From the NCBI RefSeq assembly GCF_024749045.1, contig NZ_CP087184.1, forward strand, positions 2,480,001 to 2,544,000: 64,000 nucleotides of DNA, read 5' to 3'. The translations under genes were made by a program, and so were the position numbers. This document shows, piece after piece, positions 52,446-61,296 of this stretch. This DNA is from Pseudomonas sp. B21-028. GTDB lineage: Bacteria; Pseudomonadota; Gammaproteobacteria; Pseudomonadales; Pseudomonadaceae. Position 1 is the first letter of the stretch. Each line of letters opens with the position of its first letter. The notes under the pieces were generated by a model. That model was given only the letters and a program-made list of their open reading frames with translations. It did not search any database and was not told the origin of the DNA.

Positions 52446-53770
52446 ATGCCTGCTCCTTTATTTCCGATAGAGACTTCTCCAGATTTCCCCACAGAAGCTG
52501 ATGTGGTTGTGATTGGCGGTGGCATTATCGGCACTTTTGCCGCCTATTACCTGGCTAAGCGCGGCATGAAGGTCGTTTTGGTAGAGAAGGGCCGCATCGG
52601 CGCCGAACAATCGAGTCGAAACTGGGGTTGGTGCCGGCAGCAAAATCGAGACGCCCGGGAGCTGCCAATGGCGACACAAAGCCTTGGGCTGTGGCAGCAG
52701 TTCGCCACGCAAACGGGTGAGCAAACGGGATTCAAGCGGTGCGGCTTGCTCTATCTCAGTAACAACGAGAAGGAGCTCGCCGGCTGGGCGCGCTGGGGTG
52801 AATTTGCACGCACCGTTGATGTAAAGACCTGCATGCTGACCGCGCAGCAAGCCACTGAGCGCGGCAAGGTGACCGGCAAACATTGGAAGGGTGGGGTTTT
52901 GCACCCACTGATGGTATTGCTGACCCGCCTCGTGCGGCCCCTGCGGTCGCTCGCGCCATCATGGCCCTGGGTGGCACCGTGCATCAGGGCTGCGCGGCGC
53001 GCGGCATCGAAGCTGAAGGTGGCCGATTGTCCTCGGTCATCACTGAGAATGGCACCATCCGCACCCGGCTCGCCGTGCTCGCAGGTGGCGCTTGGGCATC
53101 CTCGTTTTGCCGTCAGTATGGCATTCGGTTTCCCCAGGCCACTATTCGTCAGACAGTGATGTCGATTTCACCTCTGGGGCAGAAATTACCGAGTGCGCTT
53201 CACACGTCGGATGTCTCCATGACCCGCCGTTTCGATGGTGGCTATACCTTGGCTATCAGCGGCCGGGGCCGTGTTGACCTCACACCACAACTACTGGGTT
53301 TCGCCCCGCAGTTCCTGCCGATGTTTCAAAGAAGATGGCGCAACCTGGCACCTGGTGGCCTGGAGGGTATTCGCTCAGGTCACGAAGGCTGGAAGCGCTG
53401 GCGTCTGGACCAACCGACGCCGATGGAGCGGATGCGAATTCTCGATCCGAAGGTGGACGCCTCGGCTGTCGAGCTGACTTACAAACGCGCGGTGGAGCTG
53501 ATCCCGATGCTCAAGACGTCATCGGCCAGCGCAGCCTGGGCCGGTTTTGTGGACAGTACGCCGGACGGTGTCCCGGGTATTGGCGAAATGGCCAACCTTC
53601 CTGGCCTGGTACTGGCCGCCGGGTTCAGTGGGCATGGCTTCGGCATTGCGCCGGGAGCGGGTCATTTGATCGCCGACATTGTCAGTGGGACCGACCCCAT
53701 AGTCGATCCTCGGCCCTATCATCCGGACCGCTTCCAGGCTTCGGCCTGGGGCAAGGTTGCGGATTTCTGA
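52446..53770 (+). pseudogene. FAD-dependent oxidoreductase (DAO/DadA-like), interrupted by a frameshift
   Basis: The N-terminal half, from ATG 52446, has the FAD loop 'DVVVIGGGIIGTFAAYYLA' and 'SSRNWGWCRQQNRD'. Homology continues in a different frame from 'APTDGIADPPRAAPAVARAI' to the C-terminal FAD segment 'TPDGVPGIGEMANLPGLVLA' and 'GFSGHGFGIAPGAG'. The frame changes near 52893-52903, inside GGGG-TTTT runs, consistent with one missing base. Joined, the protein would be about 440 residues, normal for amino-acid or amine oxidases of this group. It is either a real loss-of-function mutation or a homopolymer sequencing error. The GNAT gene follows after 47 bases. Confidence 0.8.
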
Positions 53771-53817
53771 TCGTCTGGTTTCTACCCCCTTAATCTGAGT
53801 CAAGAGGCATCGTCCTT

Positions 53818-54738
53818 ATGTCGAAGTTCTCCGATCAAAACGCCAGTCCAGTGGTCCAGTCGCCGCTTGGTTTGCCTGCGCAAGCAGCCACCGGAGCGCT
53901 GCGCCTTACGCGGCTACGTACCGATCACTTACCGCTCGCCGTAGGCCTTTCGCGTGCATTGGGCTGGCCGTACCGGGAAGAAGACTGGCGCTTCGCATTC
54001 GACCTGGGGGCCGGATTCGCGGTGGAAGCTGAAAGTCGTCTGGTGGCCACGGGATTGTGGTGGCCGCAGGGCGTGACCCACGCTTCGGTGGGCATGATTA
54101 TCGTCGACCCGCAAATGCAGGGTAGGGGTATCGGTCGAGCATTGATGGATGCGTTGTTGCAGCAGGCGGGTGAGCGAACGGTGCTCCTCAATTCCACCCA
54201 AGAGGGGCTTGCGCTCTATACGCAGCTGGGATTCGTTGCCCATAGCCAGATTAATCAACATCAGGCGCTGCTGGAACCTGAACCGCACCGTTCGCCTCGT
54301 TCCCAAGACGTTCGCCTATTACAGGCCGCAGACGAGAAGCCGCTGCGACAGTTGGATCTGGATGCCACCGCAAGGGATCGGACCGCGCTGCTGGATGCGT
54401 TGTTGGAGAGCGCAAACGTCATGGTTGTCGATTGCGGGGCAGGTGTGTCGGCTTACGCATGCGTGCGGGAGTTCGGGCATGGCGTGGTCATCGGCCCGGT
54501 CATTGCCAAAGGCCCGCATGCTATGACGGATGCCATGTCCCTTATCGCCGCACTCGCTGACAACCATCGAGGTCGATTCGTGCGCATAGACGTCACCGAA
54601 GAAAGCGGCCTATCGCAATGGCTAACCGAGTTGGGTTTGCCCTGCGTTGGCCATGCACGGCCCATGGTTCGCGGTCTTCAGCCGCGCGCTGGAACTGACG
54701 CGCGTCTATTTGCCCTTTCAAACCAGTCGATCGGTTGA
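53818..54738 (+). CDS. Double-domain GNAT N-acetyltransferase
   Basis: 306 residues: an N-terminal GNAT domain (about 28-155) with the acetyl-CoA loop 'QMQGRGIGRALMDALL' and 'ALYTQLGFV', and a second C-terminal acetyltransferase-like domain (about 165-295, 'YACVREFGHGVVIGPVIAKG') of the Acetyltransf_18 kind. Such tandem proteins often accompany amine or amino-acid oxidases. It sits between two FAD oxidoreductase genes with AGAGG before ATG 53818. Its substrate is unknown; acetylating an amine intermediate is an inference from context. Confidence 0.85.
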   Translation: MSKFSDQNASPVVQSPLGLPAQAATGALRLTRLRTDHLPLAVGLSRALGWPYREEDWRFAFDLGAGFAVEAESRLVATGLWWPQGVTHASVGMIIVDPQMQGRGIGRALMDALLQQAGERTVLLNSTQEGLALYTQLGFVAHSQINQHQALLEPEPHRSPRSQDVRLLQAADEKPLRQLDLDATARDRTALLDALLESANVMVVDCGAGVSAYACVREFGHGVVIGPVIAKGPHAMTDAMSLIAALADNHRGRFVRIDVTEESGLSQWLTELGLPCVGHARPMVRGLQPRAGTDARLFALSNQSIG

Positions 54739-54773
54739 TGCAGCCACTCACCCTGAGATGATGGATATCCTTT

Positions 54774-56051
54774 ATGAAGATGAAGCCTTATTGGCTTGAT
54801 ACCGCCCCCAAGTTTGCATCTGGCGAACGTGAAGCGCCGCGTGGCGAGGTTGATGTGGCGGTGGTCGGTGCCGGCTTTACCGGTTTGTCTGCGGCAATAG
54901 CCTTGGCTAAAAAGGGCGCGAGCGTTGCCGTATTCGAGGCCGGTCTTGTCGCTAATGCAGCCTCCGGTCGCAACGGCGGGATGTGCAACAACGGTTTTGC
55001 CCAAGACTATTATGCTTTGTCGACTGCTATCGGTCGGGAACGGGCCAACATGCTTTATCACGCGTTCGACGCAGGCGTCAGCAAAGTGGAGTCGCTGATC
55101 GCGGAGGAGGGCATCGAGTGTGATTTCAAGCGTGTCGGCAAACTCAAGCTCGCGGCCAAGCCTGAACACTACGACAAACTGGCCCGATCACAGGCACTCA
55201 TGGCGAAGGAATGTGATCCTGACACCCACATGCTGACTCGTGAGCAGTTGAGCAGCGAGATCGGTTCAGACCGATATTTCGGCGGCCTGGTCTTCAGCAA
55301 AAGTGCCGGGATGCATGTCGGCCGTTATGGCCAAGGCTTGGCAGAGGCTGCGGTCCGGCATGGCGTACGCATCTATGAAAACGCCCCCGTCCTAGGCCTC
55401 TCGCGCCAGACAGGCACGGTGCACCAGGTCAAGACACCCCGTGGCGAAGTGCGTGCCCGCCAGGTGCTGTTGGCCACCGGCACATCCGCAGTGGGGCCGT
55501 TGGCATGGTTCCGCCGACGCATCGTGCCGGTGGGCGCCTTTATCATCGTCACAGAGCCATTGTCAGTCGAGATGCTTGATCGCCTGGTCCCGCGTCGACG
55601 CATGACTACCGATACGAAAAACTTCGTCAACTACTTTCGAGTCACGCCGGACAACCGTTTACTGTTCGGCGGGCGTGCGCGCTTCGCGGCCTCCAACCCC
55701 ACATCGGACATGAAGAGTGGCGTCATCCTGCAGAAATCGCTGATCGAGGTCTTCCCGCAACTGAGCGGTACGCGCATCGATTATTGCTGGGGTGGCATGG
55801 TCGATATGACCCGTAATCGCCTGCCCCATGCCGGTGAGCACAACGGGCTGTTCTACTCGATGGGTTACAGCGGCCACGGAACGCATATGGCGACTTATAT
55901 GGGCGCAATCATGGCCGAGGTACTCGATGGTCGTGCAGACCTCAACCCTTGGCGAGATTTCACTTGGCCTGCCATCCCGGGGCATTTTGGAACGCCGTGG
56001 TTTCTTCCGTTGGTGGGCGCTTATTACCGATTCCAGGACCTGGTGCGTTAA
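54774..56051 (+). CDS. FAD-dependent oxidoreductase, PuuB-like
   Basis: 425 residues, full length. The FAD Rossmann loop is 'VAVVGAGFTGLSAAIALAKK' (about 28-47), followed by 'ASGRNGGMCNNGF', and the C-terminal FAD segment is 'SMGYSGHGTHMATYMG'. It belongs with gamma-glutamylputrescine oxidase and related amine oxidases that make an aldehyde, ammonia and H2O2. It lies 35 bases after the GNAT gene and is intact, while its neighbours on either side are damaged. It is similar in type to, but not the same as, the partial oxidase at the left window edge. Confidence 0.87.
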   Translation: MKMKPYWLDTAPKFASGEREAPRGEVDVAVVGAGFTGLSAAIALAKKGASVAVFEAGLVANAASGRNGGMCNNGFAQDYYALSTAIGRERANMLYHAFDAGVSKVESLIAEEGIECDFKRVGKLKLAAKPEHYDKLARSQALMAKECDPDTHMLTREQLSSEIGSDRYFGGLVFSKSAGMHVGRYGQGLAEAAVRHGVRIYENAPVLGLSRQTGTVHQVKTPRGEVRARQVLLATGTSAVGPLAWFRRRIVPVGAFIIVTEPLSVEMLDRLVPRRRMTTDTKNFVNYFRVTPDNRLLFGGRARFAASNPTSDMKSGVILQKSLIEVFPQLSGTRIDYCWGGMVDMTRNRLPHAGEHNGLFYSMGYSGHGTHMATYMGAIMAEVLDGRADLNPWRDFTWPAIPGHFGTPWFLPLVGAYYRFQDLVR

Positions 56052-56334
56052 GCGGGTGCGCCGACACGGGCAATAGGCAACGCCGTTGCTGCGATAAAAA
56101 CACTCAGAAAAAGCGCATCGAAAAGAGGGCGTACCCGAGCGCGGTGCGCTCCGCAAACTCTGCTGAGAGTGGACTTGACGACGGTAGATTGTGCCGCGCG
56201 GGGCGCTAATTTAACCAGCTTTGGATGGTGTAGTGGTGCTGTAATAATTTTTGGTACAGCAGTGCACTCGTGCTCGGAAAGCTGTATCTGTTCGATACAT
56301 CATGCCCTTAACCGTGATACGGGACGGCACTCAA
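56052..56334. other. Gap between the oxidase and the HAD remnant
   Basis: I see no gene here; short frames lack ribosome sites and family features. With the HAD remnant that follows, more than 600 bases between intact genes carry no functional coding sequence, unusual in this otherwise compact operon-like run. Confidence 0.5.
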
Positions 56335-56502
56335 TGAGCTTTCTTCGACCCAAATACATTACGTTCGACTGCTACTGCACGTTGACCAACTTCCACATGG
56401 GCACCCTGACGCGTGAGCTGTCACGAGCAGCCGGGCAATGCCTGTTACAACTCCCGGAAGATCCGTGACATCGGTGGGTTGGCAGAGCTGGTTGGCCTCT
56501 GA
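56335..56502 (+). pseudogene. Internally deleted remnant of a haloacid dehalogenase type II gene
   Basis: The first 32 codons read 'MSFLRPKYITFDCYCTLTNF' and on to 'TLTREL', the start of a HAD-superfamily type II dehalogenase with the nucleophile motif (normally DxYGTL; here DCYCTL). After about 30 codons the frame shifts and a short piece, 'YNSRKIRDIGGLAELVGL' followed by TGA at 56500-56502, resembles the C-terminal end of the same family. The roughly 180 residues between are missing, so this is an internal deletion plus frameshift, not a gene. Confidence 0.65.
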
Positions 56503-56664
56503 TTGTAGACGGTCGTGAGAGGTTAGACCGGGGCGGTCCATAGGCGCCCATTGTCGGCGCTACGCTGTTTGCTTTGATGTTGGCTTCACCGTCGTTCGCG
56601 TTTTGCAAGACGTTCCGGTTAACCGGAGCACTTCATACTTCTCCATTCGACAGGTACACCTGAC

Positions 56665-58294
56665 ATGACTGACATCAAGGTTGACTCCTCACTGATCAGC
56701 GGCCAAGAAAGCCTACGCGTCTTCGAAAGCCTCAATCGTGGTATTTCCCGTCGTAGCGCCTTGCAGATGCTGGGGGTCGCCGGTATCGCCGCCGCAGGGA
56801 CCGGCAGTCTATTCGGCGCTGCCGGCAAGCTCCTCGCTGATGAAGGTGCTGCCCCCGCAAAAGGCAAGCCGGGCGGGCGAATCCGCGTCGCCGGCATGAA
56901 CAGTTCCACCGCCGATACCCTGGACCCTGCCAAGGGATCCGGGTCTACCGACTATACGCGGCAGTTCATGTTTTATAACGGCCTGACCCGTTTTGACAGC
57001 CATATGGTGCCGCAACTGGAGCTGGCCGAGCGTTTCGATACGACCGATGCCACGCTCTGGGTGATCACCTTGCGCAAAGAGGTGACGTTTCACAACGGCA
57101 AGCCTCTTACCGCCGCCGACGTGGTGTTTTCGCTATTGCGCCACAAGGACCCCGTCACCGGCTCCAAGGTCCTGCCGCTGGCAGAGCAGTTCACCGAGGT
57201 CAAGGCGACGGGCCCCACCGAAGTACAGATCCGCCTCAGCGGCCCCAATGCCGAGTTGCCGTCGATTCTTGCTGTATCGCACTTCCTGATCGTTCCCGAA
57301 GGCACTACCGACTTTAACCAGGGAATCGGTACTGGGCCGTTCAAGGTCAGGGAGTTCAAGCCAGGTGTGCGCTCCATTGCTGTGCGCAACACTAACTACT
57401 GGAAGCCGGGTTTGCCGTACCTGGATGAAATTGAATTCATCGGAATTGCCGACGAACCCTCTAGGATCAACGCGTTGCTGTCGGGCGATGTGCAGATCAC
57501 CAACGAAGTCAATCCGCGCTCAACGGTACGTATCAAGGCCAGCAGTAAACATCAGGTGGTCGCGGCGCCGTCGGGCAACTACACCGACCTGATCATTCGC
57601 CAGGATCAAATGCCGGGTAAAAGCGGGGAATTTACCCTGGCAATGAAATACCTGCTTGATCGTGAGCAGATCAAGTCCGCGGTGTTCCGAGGGTTTGCCG
57701 TGGTCGGTAACGATCACCCGATTTCTCCGGGTGCGCGCTACTACAATGTTGACTTGCCACAGACAGCCTACGATCCGGACAAAGCCAAGTTCTTGTTAAA
57801 AAAAGCTGGCATGGAGAGCATCACCATGCCGCTAATTGCATCACCGGCCGCCACCGGATCGGTGGACATGGCGGTGCTCCTGCAGCAATCGGCGAAACAG
57901 ATCGGGCTCAAGTTCGACGTCAATCGCCTACCGAGTGATGGTTATTGGTCCAATCATTGGATGAAACACCCGCTGAGTTTCGGCAACATCAACCCACGGC
58001 CGAGTGCCGACGTAATGTTTTCGCAGTTCTTCCAGTCGAGCGCGCCCTGGAACGAATCCGCCTGGAAGAATGAGCAATTTGACCAATTACTGCTGCTTTC
58101 CCGCGGTGAAACCGACGACGCAAAACGCGGCAAAATGTATGCAGACACTGGTGCATGGCCACTGCGGAATTGGCATTCCGGTGTTCATCAGCAATATCGA
58201 TGGCATCGATCAGCGCGTCAAAGGCTACGGCAGCAATCCGCTGGGCGGTTTCATGGGCTTTATGTTCGCCGAGCAAGTCTGGCTGGACGCCTGA
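56665..58294 (+). pseudogene. ABC transporter periplasmic binding protein (SBP_bac_5, Tat signal), C-terminal frameshift
   Basis: The N-terminus has a twin-arginine signal ('SRRSALQML', then 'GVAGIAAAGTGSLFGAAG'), followed by a family 5 oligopeptide/dipeptide-type binding protein: 'TLDPAKGSGSTDYTRQFMFY', 'VTFHNGKPLTAADVVFSLLR', 'GTGPFKVREFKPG'. The frame breaks after 'KRGKMYAD' near 58145. The true C-terminus continues in another frame as 'MQTLVHGHCGIGIPVFISNI' and ends 'GFMFAEQVWLDA' at 58294. An 8-base loss (one of two ATGCAGAC copies) would explain it. Read without correction the protein ends in unrelated residues at 58323. No permease or ATPase genes follow, so the transporter is incomplete here. 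Confidence 0.82.
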
Positions 58295-58446
58295 TTGAGG
58301 GCGTCACCGAGAGCGTTGCATGAAGCGAAAGGTTGGCAGCGGGTGATGGCTTGGCTGCGTGCCAGAATCTTGTCCCTGTTCCAACAGGCTGCATCGCGGA
58401 CTGTGCAGAGACGATACGGTCGTTGATGCACCGCTGGTGGCTTTAC

Positions 58447-58490
58447 CCAGTACAGATCAATCGGCGCAAACACCGATAGATCTGTACTGG
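58447..58490. repeat. 44-base near-perfect hairpin between convergent genes
   Basis: CCAGTACAGATC (58447-58458) pairs with GATCTGTACTGG (58479-58490), and the inner ATCGG/CCGAT pair extends it to an 18-bp stem with one mismatch around the 8-base loop CGCAAACA. It lies between the binding-protein pseudogene (plus) and ompW-like gene (minus). There is no T tract on either strand, so it is not a standard terminator. Candidates are a regulator site, a dispersed repeat or a transposon-end scar. Confidence 0.6.
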
Positions 58491-58543
58491 ACAGGGAGGG
58501 GCGAGAAGCGCTTTTGTGGAATATATTTCTGATTTTAGGAGGG

Positions 58544-59248
58544 CTAAAACTTGTATCCGATCAGCAAACCAAATGCATCAGGATTACTCTCGGCTTGAAT
58601 AGTTCTTTCAATTCGACCAATGCCCGGTGTTTCAGTAGCGATGGTGGCTTTCGTTTTTATCCAGTAGTGAGAATAGCCGACATCAATTGCCCAGTTGTCA
58701 TCGAGCGCATACTCCGCGCCCAATTTCATCACGCCACCCCAGCTATTACTGAGCTTGACTGAGCTGGATGTGCCGCCGAAGCCGTTTGTGTAGGCATCGG
58801 TCATGTGTTTATCGGTAAAGAAGGTATAGTTTACGCCGGCTCCTAGGTAAGGACGAAATCCATATACCTCTTGAAAACTGTATTTCAAAATCACAGCTGG
58901 AAACCAAGCTTTAGCGGTAGCAATTCTACCCAGTGCCTTTGCCGTTCCAGTCGCATCAACTTTCAAGGTTGGAGGTACGCCCCCTTGCAAGACAATAGAC
59001 CACGGTCCGGATAGTTGGCGTTCGTATACTAATGCCAGGGTTTGAGTGTTGTTGATGCTCGCTGTAATTCCTGGTGGCGTCGTGCCGGGTGGTCCTTCTA
59101 AATCACTTGTGCGGGTATGAAAGTGGATGTCAGCGATCCCTAGCTTTACTGTATTCATTGGTTCGTTGATTTCTGCATGGGCTTTCGAGCAGGAAAGCAC
59201 AAAAAAGAGCAAGGCCGCGGTAATGTTATTTTTATTTATACCGGTCAT
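58544..59248 (-). CDS. OmpW family outer-membrane protein
   Basis: 234 residues: signal peptide ending at 'CSKAHA' (about 25), then an eight-stranded barrel with the OmpW hallmarks 'FRPYLGAGVNYTFF', 'GAEYALDDNWAIDVGYSHYW' and a terminal '...GLLIGYKF' with C-terminal phenylalanine. OmpW proteins form narrow hydrophobic channels and are linked to uptake of small hydrophobic molecules and stress responses. It stands alone between a hairpin and a 190-base upstream gap. Confidence 0.88.
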   Translation of the reverse strand: MTGINKNNITAALLFFVLSCSKAHAEINEPMNTVKLGIADIHFHTRTSDLEGPPGTTPPGITASINNTQTLALVYERQLSGPWSIVLQGGVPPTLKVDATGTAKALGRIATAKAWFPAVILKYSFQEVYGFRPYLGAGVNYTFFTDKHMTDAYTNGFGGTSSSVKLSNSWGGVMKLGAEYALDDNWAIDVGYSHYWIKTKATIATETPGIGRIERTIQAESNPDAFGLLIGYKF

Positions 59249-59440
59249 CGTTATCTCCCAGGCTGAGCGAGGTCAGCCTTTTATTGAGTTTATATTTCTG
59301 GAATGGTCAAAAGCATTTAACAGCAGAGGTCAGGAACGAGGGTTCGACGAACGCGATCTGCAAGTCGATATCGTCGGTTGTTTCAAGGTGCAGCGGTTCG
59401 CCGCGTCATCATGATTTGGGCGGAAAGTGTCTGAGGGTGG

Positions 59441-60214
59441 TCAGTAGCCGCTTAGGTGCTTCATCGCAGATCTGCGAAGAGTTTTGGGCAGCAGTTTGTT
59501 CAGTGCGCGAAGTAGCCGAGGGCGCCAAGTATCGACCTCCCAGTGAATACGTTTGCGGTTCTGTACGGCTTTCCAGATGGTGGCGCTTACATCATTTGCG
59601 TTAAGTCTGATCCCAATGGACTTTACAATTTTTCCGTCTAAGTCTCGCATCATGGGTGTTGCAACAAAATTGGGCATTACATCGCACACGTAAATCCCGT
59701 GGCGATCCCATTCGATGTTCATCGCTTCAGTAAAACCCTTCACCCAAAACTTGCTGGCCGAATACGAGACCTCACTGGGCACTCCATATTCTGAACTAAG
59801 AGAACATAGGCTGATCATCGTGGGTTGTGAGCTTTTCGCTAAATATTGAAGCGCATGGAAGGCGCCGATGAGTACCCCTTTGACGTTGACGTCGGTTAAG
59901 GTGAGATGTTTATCAAGTGAAATGTTCTCAAAGTTATCTATGAAAGCAATGCCTGCATTATTAATAAGTATGTCAATGACGCCGCGGTTTTCGGCGGCAA
60001 ACTCTTTCAGAATTAACTCGAAGTCATCCGGCCTGGTAACGTCAAGTTGACGGTAAAAATGCTCGCTGCCTAACGTTTTTTTTAATTTTTCCAGGTCTTG
60101 TTCGTTTGCGTCGGTGGCGGCAACGCGATACCCCTGCTTGGAAAACATCAATGCAGTTTGTGCGCCGATACCGTTGGCTGCGCCCGTGATGAAGACAGTG
60201 GGTTTGTTGTTCAT
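59441..60214 (-). CDS. Short-chain dehydrogenase/reductase
   Basis: 257 residues of the classical SDR type: cofactor loop TGAANGIG near 10-17, 'NNAG' at about 87-90, catalytic Tyr-Lys in 'YSASK' (about 154-158) and serine in 'SLCSLSSEYG'. The acidic residue after strand 2 ('AATDANEQDL') favours NAD. It is 89 bases downstream of the alpha/beta hydrolase on the same strand and probably shares its promoter and TetR control. Substrate unknown; the base composition looks A+T-richer than the bcs region. Confidence 0.88.
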   Translation of the reverse strand: MNNKPTVFITGAANGIGAQTALMFSKQGYRVAATDANEQDLEKLKKTLGSEHFYRQLDVTRPDDFELILKEFAAENRGVIDILINNAGIAFIDNFENISLDKHLTLTDVNVKGVLIGAFHALQYLAKSSQPTMISLCSLSSEYGVPSEVSYSASKFWVKGFTEAMNIEWDRHGIYVCDVMPNFVATPMMRDLDGKIVKSIGIRLNANDVSATIWKAVQNRKRIHWEVDTWRPRLLRALNKLLPKTLRRSAMKHLSGY

Positions 60215-60303
60215 GACTATACCTTCAGGTGGCGTTGCGTAAACGCCAGTGATCAGATTGATTTTGGCGGCTAGTAGTAGGTATTTGTTTCTTGCAGGGG
60301 GCT

Positions 60304-61215
60304 CTATACACTGTTAGAGCATATTGCGTCGCCTGGTACCCTGCGTCTAAGAAATGCAATCTCCTTCTCGATAACTCGCTCAAAGGCTTCCCCGGTATAA
60401 ATATCGAAGTGACCTTCTTGGCAAATATGAATCTGCGCGTCCGTCGCTTGTCTGGCGTAGTGCAATGTCGGGCCAGCAGGGGCAACGGTATCTGCCTCGC
60501 AGATGCAGAATAAAATCGGACATGACAGCTTTGTTGTTTTCTTTCCCGGCCGATAAAACGCGATATTCAAAGCAAAACGAGCTGCGACGTGATTGTTGAA
60601 AGGGAAATTGGCTGGCACCAGGCCGAGGTACCCGGATTCGGCGTCCGCGGAAGTCATCAGTGCTGCGGAGCCTTTTGAACCGGCAATTTTGACCTGTATC
60701 GGCGCAGAACCAAACATTGAGCAGACCACGTCCGCCACGCCTAGCAGGGTCAATTTAAGCAAGGTCAGCGGATTGACTTTGAAGACAGAGGCCAGGCCGT
60801 CAGTGAAAGGACATTGGGCAATGACCGCCGCGATTTTTCCGTCGGCGACGGCGGTATGAATCACATGCCCTCCGCTGAAAGAGGATCCCCACAATATTAC
60901 CTTTTCCGGATCCAGCTCGTGCCGGGCCCGAGCATAAGAAACGGCTGACAGCCAGTCCTGCTGTTGGCTCGCTATGTCCAGGAGCTGTCGAGGCTCACCT
61001 TCGCTCGCCCCGAAGTATCGGTAGTCGAATATCAGGCAGGCATATCCGGCCTCGCAAAATCGTTCGGCAAACGCATCCAGACGCATTTCCCGGACGCCAC
61101 CAAGACCGTGAGCCATCACGATCACGGGATGCGGGGAGGGCTCTTCAGGCAAATACAGCCAAGCGGCGCAGCTTGCGCCACTGGACGGAAACGAGACATC
61201 TAGGCGTTGGATCAT
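60304..61215 (-). CDS. Alpha/beta hydrolase
   Basis: 303 residues with the fold signals 'HPVIVMAHGLGGVREMRLDA' (oxyanion HG) and 'IFDYRYFGASEGEPRQ'. The nucleophile elbow is 'LWGSSFSGGH', an S-x-S-x-G variant of GxSxG. The C-terminal acid and histidine lie in 'CEADTVAPAG' and 'EGHFDIYTG'. The frame runs 51 codons further upstream, but homology begins at ATG 61215. It is divergent from a TetR gene, with a palindromic site in the 80-base gap; ester or lactone hydrolysis followed by SDR oxidation/reduction is a reasonable pathway guess. Confidence 0.88.
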   Translation of the reverse strand: MIQRLDVSFPSSGASCAAWLYLPEEPSPHPVIVMAHGLGGVREMRLDAFAERFCEAGYACLIFDYRYFGASEGEPRQLLDIASQQQDWLSAVSYARARHELDPEKVILWGSSFSGGHVIHTAVADGKIAAVIAQCPFTDGLASVFKVNPLTLLKLTLLGVADVVCSMFGSAPIQVKIAGSKGSAALMTSADAESGYLGLVPANFPFNNHVAARFALNIAFYRPGKKTTKLSCPILFCICEADTVAPAGPTLHYARQATDAQIHICQEGHFDIYTGEAFERVIEKEIAFLRRRVPGDAICSNSV

Positions 61216-61245
61216 GGCGGAGACCTTTTTATTTTTTTTGATGCT

Positions 61246-61261
61246 ATTCCAAAATTGGAAT
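61246..61261. promoter_or_regulatory. Palindromic TetR operator candidate
   Basis: ATTCCAA-AA-TTGGAAT, with 7-bp arms and a two-base centre, sits in the short gap between the divergent alpha/beta hydrolase (start 61215) and TetR (start about 61297) genes. Size, symmetry and place are those expected of a TetR operator repressing both directions. Confidence 0.7.
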
Positions 61262-61296
61262 GTATTACAATAATTTCCTTCATGTATACTCGCCCC

